64,000 bases of DNA. Origin: Fasciolopsis buskii. Taxonomy: Eukaryota > Platyhelminthes > Trematoda > Plagiorchiida > Fasciolidae. Each line of letters starts with the position of its first letter. The stretch's first letter is position 1. The notes below the pieces were generated by a model. It made no database searches, had not been told where the DNA came from, and was given only the letters and a program-made list of their open reading frames with translations. Both the position numbers and the translations under genes were made by a program. The stretch lies in assembly GCA_008360955.1 (NCBI GenBank), contig LUCM01003479.1:2832-66831 (forward strand), read 5' to 3'. Below are positions 38,990-49,600 of this stretch, in pieces.

Positions 38990-39165
38990 TTAATGTGCAC
39001 AATGTCTTCTTTCCTAATGATGTGCAACGCAGTATGCGAGTGCATTTTGACATGTGTGACAATTTATCTGTCCCCATGACTCAACCAGCTGTACGGAACG
39101 GAATGTTTCAAGCTGGAGATTTAATCATCAAAGAAAGATCATTGGGTAGAGTTCTAACGAAATAA
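38990..39165 (+). CDS. Candidate terminal exon, product unrecognised
   Basis: A frame of 58 codons plus stop (TAA at 39163) follows the acceptor TGTCTGTGCAG. It reads NVFFPNDVQRSMRVHFD, then a DLIIKERSLGR ending. A 28-nt exon at 38700-38727 with a GTAAGA donor joins in the right phase. A further in-frame piece ends at 38640 with GTATGT, but that piece lies antisense to the ABC relic and so may be chance. No family is recognised. I cannot tell whether this is a real gene end. Confidence 0.28.
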
Positions 39166-40599
39166 ACTCCTGGTTAAAGTGGGGTTGATTTGAGCTGTTA
39201 ACTCGGTAGGGAATAGGGTGAAATAAAACTGATCTTAGTAAATGGGCTTCCAACCAGCCACTACCTACCGCCTTGAGGGCATATCCTTGTTAGGATCGAA
39301 TGCTTTTACTGAGAACCTAAATCATTCTTCTGCTTGGCGGCTGATCTACCAAAGAGTACTCGTCCACCGTTTTCCATGAATTGCACAAATGTAATGCACC
39401 CAATGCTGCATCGGTCGTCGCACATGACAATGAGATCTAAGCTGTCCAATGCTTCGAGCAGTTTGGTTAATGACATGCATGGTTGTGCTCAGAACCTGCG
39501 AGCTGAAATAACGTCCCATTGCCCAGTTCTCTGGAATTTGCAGTTAGAGTTCCCATAGAAAATTCCTGCAATTTGGGCACGCGAAAATGTCGCGCAGCTG
39601 AGTGCGTTCAAAGTCCTTTCTATGGACAACTTTATCGACCTTCGTCCCGCCGACAAATGGGAACTAGGCGATTTGTCATGATAATTGCGGCTCGACAGAT
39701 TTATTTCACGATAGCATTGGTAGAAGAGCAGGAAACATTTAGTATTTGCAACCAAGCGATTGTTGGAGAAACCAGGTGACATGCCTGAATGCAATGGTCT
39801 TGCATTTGAAATCTTTCCTCTACTATGCAATTAATATACCTACCTTTTGCGCTCACTGTTTTACCACTTGTCATTCTGCTCTTTTATTCTGAGTGGAAGA
39901 TGTTGTAAGATGGCAGCCAAAACGAGATCACATTGGTGCAAGGCTAATAGAAGTAGAAATCTGAAACAAATGTTGAATGATTTGAACTATGGTGGTTAGT
40001 GCCACAGTTAATTCGCTCTTGCGAAATGCCTAACAATGATCGTTCGTGGTTGACGGAAGCCAACAATGAAAGAGAACATGTGTGAAAGTGTTCCGGAAAA
40101 CTTTTGTCGGTGGTCGGTGAGCGACGATGAATGAATGATTCAAGCTAATCACGCATTTCTGAATGCAAAATGGCATGTTCTCATGTATAGTTTCTTTATT
40201 CAGCTCATATGAAGTACTTGGGGCGTCAAAAGAATGTTTAGGTGGGTATTGCGCCTAAGCCGCTTAGCTAACAGCCAACGAGATAAGCTTTTCGATTTTT
40301 GCACAGACAATCGTTTATTCTATTCTATAACGTTTCCGCGTTACTTCACTGATACATCAGGGGTATTCGGATTTATGTCGAAAGTATTCGCAATTGCTGA
40401 GCGAATGCGGGTGTTGCACAAGGCTTCTCAAGGGTGCGTCTGTCCGTAGATTGTAGAGAAATGCGTAGATAATTGTTGCATCTAATGGCGCGCAAGTATA
40501 AATGTGCACATGTAAGATGGATCACCGTTTAGGCCTGCACAAACTAGATCTCAATGAACCAATTGGATGACATTTCAGAATATATTTTTGGCGTAAGTC

Positions 40600-40790
40600 C
40601 GAATGATTCTGAGTGGCTCTGACCAAGCGGACAAGGTCGTGACGTTTGGAACTGAGGGGTGCTCGTTCGAATCTCCACACCGGTGGCCAGGTTCCCCACA
40701 TGGCAGCTCTCTGTTAGGCGCGGCCCCATTACTGGAAAATGATGTGCACTTCCGTTTCATTAACATAGTAATTGAAAAAGAAGAGATGAG
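40600..40790 (+). mobile_element. tRNA-derived SINE, copy B
   Basis: The head reads GAGTGGCTCTGACCAAGCGG and is followed by a B-box match GTTCGAATC at about 40668-40676, as in a Ser/Leu-type tRNA. The body continues through GGTTCCCCACATGGCAGC to a tail with AATGATGTGCACTTCCGTTT. The tail matches copy A (13.05-13.23 kb, opposite strand) nearly base for base. The 3' end is A/G-rich, near 40790. Confidence 0.75.
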
Positions 40791-40859
40791 ACATAAGAGA
40801 TGAATTATTAAGACAATGGTGATGTGGGAATTTCCGACAAAGCCGTCAGCGCACAACAG

Positions 40860-42480
40860 CATAGCGCCCGAACTCCCCGGATAATCTATATCAGATTTAT
40901 CACATCACAGTAGGTTATCACCACCGTGGTTCTGTTCCAAACCGGAAATCGTACTGGTTCACGTAAGCAGAATCGGACAATGAACTAACTCAGGTAACAG
41001 TCAAAGGCTGTTTAAACATGCACAACACCGGTGGCGCCCAATTTCGGTCACCGAATCGATTTGTACTAAAATTGAAGAACCCATTCATGGCATACTGCAG
41101 AGTGTCAAACATTGAGATGATTACATTAAATGGCAGTCTATCTGGTCGTTTTGACGCCAACAACTGTAAATTCTCAGAGGGCTTTGATCTATTGCCCAAC
41201 GGAATCGTAAGTTCGATCAAGTATCTGATTACTGAAGCTAGGAAAATCGGCCGATCCGGACGAACTTTCACCAGTTCTCTTCAAGATGTGTCCAGATGTT
41301 CTGAAAAAGCCACTTACTTCCTTATTACGTGGCATCTGGAACGAAGAGCGCACCCAGTTATCGTGGGTTGGATCTCTGAATGTACCCATTTTCACGAAGG
41401 GCACACGCAGTGACCGTAACAATCCTCGTGAGATTAGTTTAACTCTGATGGCGACCAAAATTTTAGCTTCTGTAAAGTTGCGCTGTGACACAGCAAGCCA
41501 TATTTCGTCCAGATCAAGGTTGCATCAACCAGATTTTCACACTTCAGCAGCTATATCAAATGAGCCACACACACACACACACACACACACACGCATCCTG
41601 TCTCAATAGTCGTATTTTTCCTTACTCGAAAAGCATCTTCCACTCAGCTGACCGAACGACGCTATTCGATGCTTTTCACCGGATAGATATACGATAGAAT
41701 TTAATGAGTACGCAGCGAATATTGTACTTGCTTACCTCAGACGGCGTACATGATGAACTTTCATATTTGTTCGAAACGACTGACCGTGTTACAAAATAGT
41801 GTCCCGGTGTTCCATTGTTGTCTAACTTCATCATTTACGAGGTAGTTACCAATGCCTTAAGAGATCTTATGATGCAAGCATCAAACTAGAAAATGTTGAA
41901 GATTTATGAGACTTCGTCTATGGCGACGAAATTAAGCGTCCTGTGGAGTTTGTGGAAAGTGCAGTAGACAGACCAGCAGGTGCGGCAAGTGCATTAGGCA
42001 TCCATTTTACAGCTTTATAGTGCAATGTTTAGTTAGATTATTGTAGTAGCGAATGTGACGCTCGACGGTGAGGAACTAGTCATTGTTGAGCGTTTCATGT
42101 ACCTAGACCGCGGCTTGAATAATGATGGTATCCCTTTATTAGAAATGAGCGCTCGTTCATGTGGCGCTCGGGATTCGTAAGCCGGACTGGAGCATTCACG
42201 GCATCAACCTGATATTTCACTGAAATAGAAACTTCTTGTGTGTTGCCCAACGGTGTGCTCAGTTTTGGTATATGATTGCGGGACGTGGATTTCGCATGTT
42301 TGGTGATTTTGATCATTGATGTTTGCATAGCATTGCTAGGACTCGATGGAGTGACCGCGTGACCAGAGCGAACATTAAGAATCGAACATTGGATACCACC
42401 TCAGAGAGTACTCTTCCTAGCCGAGTCGAACTTAGTAGACTTCATTGAATGGGCCATGTGTTACGTATAACAAACACACC
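40860..42480 (+). mobile_element. Decayed RTE-type non-LTR retrotransposon, reverse transcriptase part
   Basis: Across the plus frames the order is GNSQRLF..A..R (about 40995), a PISVTESIC-like linker, and WNEERTQLSWVGSLNVPIF..GTRSD then ISL and ATKILASV near 41335-41480. The RT block FRPDQGCINQIFTLQQ follows at 41503-41550. After an (AC)n tract come remnants of the finger-palm region, a ruined YADD box near 41910, an ELVIVERFMYL-like block at about 42075-42105, and the 3' SIARTRWSDRV...NIKNR..L block to 42480. There are many stops and frameshifts. It is the same family as the copy at 9.98-11.79 kb. The upstream endonuclease is missing, so this copy is 5'-truncated. Confidence 0.75.
41563..41593. 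repeat. (AC)n microsatellite
   Basis: About 14 AC units lie inside the RT region of the RTE remnant, directly after the QIFTLQQ block. In the coding frame they read as a His-Thr repeat. Confidence 0.97.
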
Positions 42481-43439
42481 TCTAGCTTTCAGTGTCCTTT
42501 ACTCGTTCTTCCTGCGGATTAGAAGAAAATAAGTGGAGGTCAACAAATGATATGAAAGTGTGGAATGAGAAATCGTATAGCGAATTCGGGTAAAGTTGGC
42601 GTCTCACATCTTCGTCATTTTGATCCAAAAGACCCGTTAACCAGATGGATGAGGACATTGAAGGATATGAGAGCAAATCAAGGACAGTGGCGATTGTGTT
42701 GTCACTTCCCGTCGAATTAGAATGATTGAAATTAAGGTGCGCTTGTACAGTCTGAACATATTCTATCCGCTAGTTACTATGGCATTCTTTTCCTATCCAG
42801 ACCCTGTAGGTCCACTACTAATCCTTTTTGCATATTGTTTTCTTCTATAGCAATATATCACTGGATGGAAAAGACAACAGTCAGTGGGATTTTGTCATAC
42901 TGTTTACCACTGGACTGTAATGATGACGGTGATTCGCAAGAAAATCGTTCTCAGCCTTGCCTTACCAGTCAGTTTAGTGGTTTTAGAAAAATCCGATATT
43001 GTAAAGTGAGTGTACGATCTGGTGTCAAAAGTGCAAGACTGCTTTGTTTCAAAGACGTGGCCAGACCATATGTGGGGAACGAGACTGATCGACGAGCGTG
43101 TTTGGATGCCGGTGAATGACGCGCAAGTAAACAGTGTGATAGACAATAAACTAGAGAACAAGTATGGAATCACCCAAGTGTCCTAGTTGGCAGACTGATT
43201 GAAAATGGTATGATCTCTTGGGAATGTTCGAATTTTTTGATACCGCTAAGTTGGGAAAGCAATGTTGATCCAAGGCTGTAGGCCGCCTTAATTCGCGCAA
43301 CGGAAACAAAACGACATATTTTGTCCTCATTTTCGGCAGTAGCATTCAGTATTCAAGAAGTATAAAAATGAGAACTATGTTTTCCGGGCTTTGTGCCGTA
43401 TTTTTGTAAGATAACCTGAGTAAGCACAGATTTTGTCGA

Positions 43440-44045
43440 CGACATCAACAGGTTTTCACTTTTTCTCGGTCCACTTACCTGACCAACCGTTCTATCACCA
43501 ACACAACTCACTCACTAGGGTTGATTCCTTCAAGTACTTGGGAGTTACTGTTCATAAAATCTTAGCATGGTCCTCTCACATTTCCAACTAAATAAAAAAT
43601 CTTAGAAAAATATATCTTTACGTAAATAGACAAAGGCATTTCCGGGTTAAAGAAACACTACTTTCTTAGTTGTTAACCGGTGTTTTCCCTAGTCTCCTCC
43701 ATTGCTATTTTGTCACTTTTTCTGGTTTACTAAAGGAGAACTGTCGGAACCGTGGTCGTGGTTTGTCAATCATTAGTGATGCATCTTACATACCACTGAA
43801 AGGACTCTGAGTTCATCTGTGACACGCATCCACTAGCGTGCAAAAAATGTGCACATAATATTCTCTCTGATCCGTTGCGTATCTTACAAAGTAACCTTTC
43901 TAAATGCCGTTCCCATACCAGAGCAAGTTCGACCCTCTCGCATAAATATCTGTAGGAACTCAACCGTTCCCTACCCAACCCAAATTCTCATCAATCGCGA
44001 ACACATCATGACTGATTCCCTACACAATCTCCCATGAATTTCAAT
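43440..44045 (+). mobile_element. Decayed CR1-type non-LTR retrotransposon, 3' RT/thumb part
   Basis: The plus strand reads VDSFKYLGVTVH (43520-43555), a canonical block downstream of the RT active site. It is followed by WSSHISN, an LRKIY segment, LLTGVFPSLLH, FSGLLK and LSIISDASYIPL. After several frameshifts a terminal part follows, with SKCRSHTR-like and RNSTVPY..I.I.RE (43950-44010) blocks. Stops and shifts show decay. It resembles the fragment at 56.2 kb. Confidence 0.7.
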
Positions 44046-44049
44046 TGTT

Positions 44050-46780
44050 TTTGCTTCGCTGCGCTTATTTTCCAACTGTGAATTCCGATTGGTGGGGAAC
44101 GAATCCTTCTTGATTGAAATACGAACACCTATGTACGCAACAGTCCAAACAATACAGCGCAATACAATGCAAAACAATGCAACACACGGTCTTTCTGTAT
44201 CAAAGGATCTTCCACTTAAATAAGCGTCGACTTATACCAGTTACCCTCGAATATGACCCGACGAAAATTGCCCAAAGTGGCAATCACTTTTCTTTAAGGT
44301 TTCTGGGATTAACTGTATATTCGTGCCAATCAGAGCTCCGGCCACACGGAAAATAGTCTCACTATGGAACTCTGTGACATGCTCAGGTGCGAGCGAGGAT
44401 GTTGTCTGAAACGGAGAACAAATAAGCCACAATAATCCTGTTAGAGGAGCAATCGGCCAGTGACTTTTAGTCTGGGACGACCCGCGTAAATTATATGATC
44501 ATAACGAACAGACAGAGAAGATACTCCTCTTTCTCGCTCGATTGAGCGCGGTGGGATTAAAATCAAATCAAGGTGACCGGCTGAAGCCGCTGGAGCTACT
44601 AGTGATAGGGGTAAATCGAGTTTGAAAGCAGAAAATTTTGCAAAACTTTATTCGGCCAATAGGTGACCAAAATTGCAACAATTTCCACTAATGAATCTCG
44701 TTTGAAGTTGCACTCCGTCAATCGCTTGAACACTTTGCAGTTTCACATTAACCACAACTGGGTCTCTGGAGTATTGACTGCTGCTGTATCACAAGTGATA
44801 CATTCCACATGCTAAACAGTATCGGAAAATAAGTAACCGAGTGAGTTACCGGATTATACGTAGTTGTATTTCAGACAGATTCGCCTGGCGAATCAGTCGC
44901 GACGTGCAGCTGGTCACGAGTATAGTAAATTTGTATGTATGCTTTTTCAACTCACTGGTTCGCCAGGCAGTTGAATCAATAGAATTACATCTGCGACAAA
45001 TGGGTAACAATGAACGTCAAGCGGGGGTGTCAACGTTCCAGATTTTTTACTAACAGACAAAACACCGATTTTCCCAATTTATCATAAAGGAGCGTTCAGG
45101 AATGATGTTCAATAAAGAAATCTCTAAAATTTCAACTAAGAACATGCGTTACTATTTCGGTTTGCTTGACGTTCACAGACTGTATCGCAGACCACCAAAT
45201 ATTTGATGAATTTACTTGGGGTTCCATTTAGCCAAGCCATCCTTCTTTGCCTTTCCGTGATTTGAATTTACCATACATATAGATATGCAAACATGCTTTT
45301 ATATGCATGCGTGTATACATATGTATGGGACTTAATGGTATCACGTTATAAGCGTGAGAAAAAGTGTCTTTGTTTGAGGCGGTAGTAACTCATACTACGA
45401 AATAATTTTCTTCAGGCTACCGCAGACACAATACTTTTAGTTCAAACCAGGCAACTTAAATTGCTTTGTTGTCACCAAGTGTCAGTTCACTCGTCAGAAA
45501 ACATCTAATCGGCGAAACGCGAACGTATTTTTGCAACCACATGGAAATGAGTGGGGAAAAATTGTCACGGTCTTGGACGTTCTACGATAGCCACTTTAGT
45601 CCTCTGCGAAAATTGTTTCACTGAAAGGTGCCAAACATTTTCACGATCATAGGATACCGTGGTGACGAAATTACTCGGACAACCGTCCTCTGGTATTTTA
45701 ATGGGAAGGTTAAAAAATAAGCAGCCCTTTTGGATCATCAATCGAGAGGCTCCTGATGTCCAAACGATGTGTGGATGCAGTTGAGAAAATTGCGATTATA
45801 ACATCAAAAAAGCATTGTGTAAGCTAAGGATCATTTCGGCTCGAACTAGCTCGTAGAGTGATGAAGCAAAGTATGGAAAATCCCTGAATGGACGAAGGAC
45901 GAAGGATATCAAGTATAGCCAGTAGACCGTTCCACACCACGAATGTACTCGTTCTACCTGCATCCAGTTCAGTCGTGTGTTCGTTTCGAAAGCAACTTAC
46001 CGTGCATGGAGCCTAAGCCGTGAGAAGTCGTTCAGTGAATACAGCACAGGCGATCGGTATTCATCTCCATGACCATCCTCCCGTGCTGAGGAAAACAGTT
46101 TGTGCATACACTAACCACCAGGTGATTAGACGAAATCAGACAAATATTTGATACTTCGATTGTGGGATGATCCACTCAGAATCTATTTTTTTAACTGTAA
46201 GCATCATTAATGTTGTTATATTTATTCTTTTGTAGTGACACGAATATTTCATGTATGAAAAATTCTCTCCGGTGTGAATTTTTATGACGAATATAGGATG
46301 AAATAGACGAAATGTAATTGAAAGTTGAGATGAAGTAAAAACCGTCAGTAAAGTTGAGAAACTAATTCTATTTTATTCATCACGAGATACCAGAACCCAA
46401 ATCTACATAACCATGAGGGTATAAACAGTACTGCTATTTCATTTCTGTTAAAGTCATCAATGGAACATAGCCACCTCATCTGAGCAGATCCGACTTGTTC
46501 TCTCACGTACTCACTTTCTTTAGCTCTCTCTCTCTCGCTCGCGCTGTCCCCCTCTTCCCGGACCTCTCCATCTCGTCCTATGACTCCAACTCTAAGTCTC
46601 CATTTCTCGAATTCGTGAGTGCCTTCAACAACATACCTGCGCACTGACGCAGTTACTATAATCCGACTTGCTGGCATTCCATTCGCGTTTATAGACGGCA
46701 GTCCAGACTAAGAAATTCGAGGCCGTGCTCAAATTTATTTCATTCTTTGAACGGGTATTTTGAAGTCGTTTTGGCATTTT
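44050..46780. other. Intergenic, simple repeats only
   Basis: CAATAC/CAATGC repeats lie at 44150-44185 and a CT-rich stretch at 46515-46560. The latter makes a charged minus-strand frame (46345-46677, 110 codons) that I regard as simple-repeat coding. No recognised gene. Confidence 0.45.
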
Positions 46781-46785
46781 TACAG

Positions 46786-47151
46786 AAATCTGTTCCAGTT
46801 GATCACATTGAAAAGTGTTTGTCTGCTGATGTGCTCAGTTTCACTGGGTTGACATTTATTTCATCTGGTATGATGGATCTTTTACAATCCCTGAAAGAAT
46901 TTTTTGGTACCTTAGTATTTGCTTTGTAATTCACCTTCACATGTAGTGACATTCTACGGGCGTCGTTATCCACATTCCTCGTCGGAAAGTTAATCCTTTC
47001 ACATGCAGTTGTGCTTCACAGTTTTCTGCTAAATTTCACGTTTCCAAATACATTGCTGGCCGTTGTTCTAGGTTTCGTATTGTATACGGTTTCAAGTGTA
47101 ACCGATCTGTCGATAGTTGCTTGTGCTTTCGTAATATCGAGACGTCAATAA
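46786..47151 (+). CDS. Candidate two-exon gene end with hydrophobic C-terminus
   Basis: Exon 46786-46867 follows the acceptor GGCATTTTTACAG and ends at GTATGA. The second exon, 47009-47151, follows TCCTTTCACATGCAG and ends in TAA. They join in phase 1. The product segment starts KSVPVDHIEKCLSADVLSF. After the junction it becomes strongly hydrophobic, with VVLHSFLLNF and LLAVVLGFVLYTV, which could be one or two membrane segments. It ends VISRRQ. The unspliced frame is also open but hits a TAA at 46927. The upstream exon was not found and the family is not recognised. Confidence 0.35.
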
Positions 47152-49090
47152 GTCACAGTTCGTTCTGTCCGTGCGTTCAAACCACTTGGCCGCGAGTGTG
47201 ATTTCCAGGAAGTCATAGATCTTAAGATGATCATAAATGGAAGACCGCATTTCCGAGTTTAGAAATAAGTCGAAATATTCCCAAAACCAATCCTAGGAAT
47301 TTGATATCTATTAGCTTGGTTTTAAGTCAAGTCTCAGCAGTCGAGAACCCGAAAATTTGAAGACCAAATCAGAGTACAAAGTCAAATACTACGGCGAAAA
47401 CAGTATAAGTAGGTTCCAAAGCAGAGGTTACTTTGTAGGTTTTGATTATATGATCTCAGCTGTCGATAATATGTTCTTCATCCGAGTGCCTAGTTCACCG
47501 GTTTCAAACACTTTAAATCACACCGCTAGTAAAAACTAATCACTTCCTACGGAAGGTGGTAGGTCGACCTGAGTTAAAAGGGCAGACGCCAAATGGCGAT
47601 AGTGGTGTACCCGACAAACATGCTCGTAGAACGGAGACTTGTGCGTGTTGAATAGCGAAATTTGATGTTCCTAATCAACACACGACCGTCAAACTGTTCT
47701 TTCACTACGGAACGATTAACCTTTTGGATCTGAGACGTTCGACCTAGGAACAGGAGTATCTTATTGGCCGCATCCGTGGCTTGTCATGTAACGGGAATGA
47801 ATGCAACCGCACTGTCACAGATAGATAAACCAAATACTATGGACGAGAATATCCTATAATTGGTAAACAAAGAACAAAAGTAACTTTCAGCAATACTTAA
47901 TAACTTTTGAGTATTAGTAATGTTTCGGTTGAAATCTGGTATTATGTTCCGACCAAATGCACTGCGCATGAATGTAGCAGAATTGGTGTACCCCGTTGCC
48001 GCTGAAGCTCACTACAAGGATGGTGGTGGAGAGGGGGACCGTCAACCACAACCCTGAAACTTGGAGTGGCCTAGAACCGCACCAGTTCTCAATCGATCAG
48101 GGATGGTAACCAGTGGATAGACAGGAGGTTATCGTCTACCATCAAAGTGGTCGATGGATTTGGGTTGCAAACATCTGACCTTTCTGTGGTGACAAACGTT
48201 TCATCGACTCGACCACCGTATGAACCAGTTGCTAGTGAGTAGTCACTGTCTGACCGTCTAACTCAGACTCACAAAGCAATTACCTGATAGCTCCTTACTG
48301 GTTAGTCATAATTACCTTAATCATTATTAAAATATTTTTGTTGGTCAGTATGCGAAACAAATTAGTACACAGAACTTAACATGTTGTTATTATGATAATA
48401 AAAATGGATTTGTAAAATCTACTCAGCAATGTGGTCTTTTCTCATTGGTTGACAGTTATCTGTGTTTGTCAAACTAATCGAGTGTTACATGCATGAATTG
48501 CACCCAAGTGTGAAACTAGAGTTAAGTTTGCTTCTCTATCAAAACAGTTTGATGAAGACGTTTTGAACAGTCGCCATCCCGAGAATGTTTACAGTGATAT
48601 CCCTTTTTTGTTCCATCGAATAATGATTGATAAATTCAAGCATGCAATTTAGCTGGCTTTGGACAAATTAAATGTTTGGATATGGAAACTCGTGGAAGCT
48701 GCATGAAATCGTGAGGCACTTGTTCTGATGTTCGTTGTACCACAGGTCGACAAATGTCGAACTACTGTTCTGTCATCCATACACATGGACATACGCGAAT
48801 GTAAAACTTGAAGGTTTGTCATTCGACGCATTCCAGTCTCACTGAAATCCAAATTCCACTACTGATATTGTAGGTTATTAAGAATTATCAGATATATTCC
48901 AGGTCTCGTGCTCGAACAGAATAATATTTTAATTTCCAGGATACTATCGATAATCTGGATGATGCTAGCAGTTCATAGGGCTAGTGATCGAACCTTGAAG
49001 CCCATGATGTGTCCATTAGTATTTTTTCTGGCTTTCGTACTGGGGTGGATGATAATCCAGGGTATTCGAATAGCAAATGTCTATTATTTT
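47152..49090. other. Intergenic, no supportable gene
   Basis: Only frames of up to about 67 codons occur. The stretch at 47995-48300 is somewhat richer in GC and may be an old repeat, but I could not place it in a family. Confidence 0.4.
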
Positions 49091-49600
49091 TCAGCCTACG
49101 TTCGGGATTGATGACAGCAGCTTCCGTTGGCAATTTGCCAACAAAGCACGTTGACTCTGGACAGCTAGTGTGACGTCCACACTATGGTTAGTCTGTGCTG
49201 GGTGTGAAACAACCGTGCTATTGAGTGACTTAGTTGTTCCGGTGCTCAACCACTCAGGGTGATGTACACGGATGCATTCAGCCAGGCGTCTTGTCTTGCA
49301 GTTAGTGTACAATATCTCAGATGAATCTGTGATCGAATGAACACAAAACGAGGTTGCCGAATCAAGAACCTTGTCTTTCAGCCTTTGTGAATCCACGGAG
49401 TGGAAGAAGACAGAATTCTACAAGTGGCTGTCCAGATAGCCTTGTTGACAATGCTCGTCAGCCTCCTTTGCACAATCTCTGGTAACTTGTCACCTTTGGA
49501 AATATATGCTGGCTTCCTCTTCATCATCATCTTCATAGGAATTACCCTTTCTGTCCCATGAACTTACCAATTATTCAACTTGGTCAGCCATTTTCGATCG
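49091..49600 (-). mobile_element. Penelope-like element fragment, C-terminal endonuclease region
   Basis: On the minus strand, in more than one frame, the segment reads ISKGDKLPEIVQRRLTSIV (about 49520-49460), then an SSSTPW block. It continues DSATSFCVHSITD..., a degenerate GIY-YIG core (YTNCKTRRLAECIRVHHPEW) and a TKSLNS..VSH...TNHSVDV tail near 49190. The blocks match, in order, the C-terminal part of the larger Penelope-like element at 16.8-19.1 kb. The YIGR core is mutated to YTNC. It is a dead 5'-truncated copy. Confidence 0.75.

Noticed and set aside
41018..41413. 131-codon plus-strand open frame
   Set aside because: It is an off-frame reading of the RTE remnant, whose motifs occur in the other plus frames.
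46345..46677. 110-codon minus-strand frame with a charged SERERAKESE segment
   Set aside because: The charged part is simply the translation of a CT-repeat; there is no splice or domain support.
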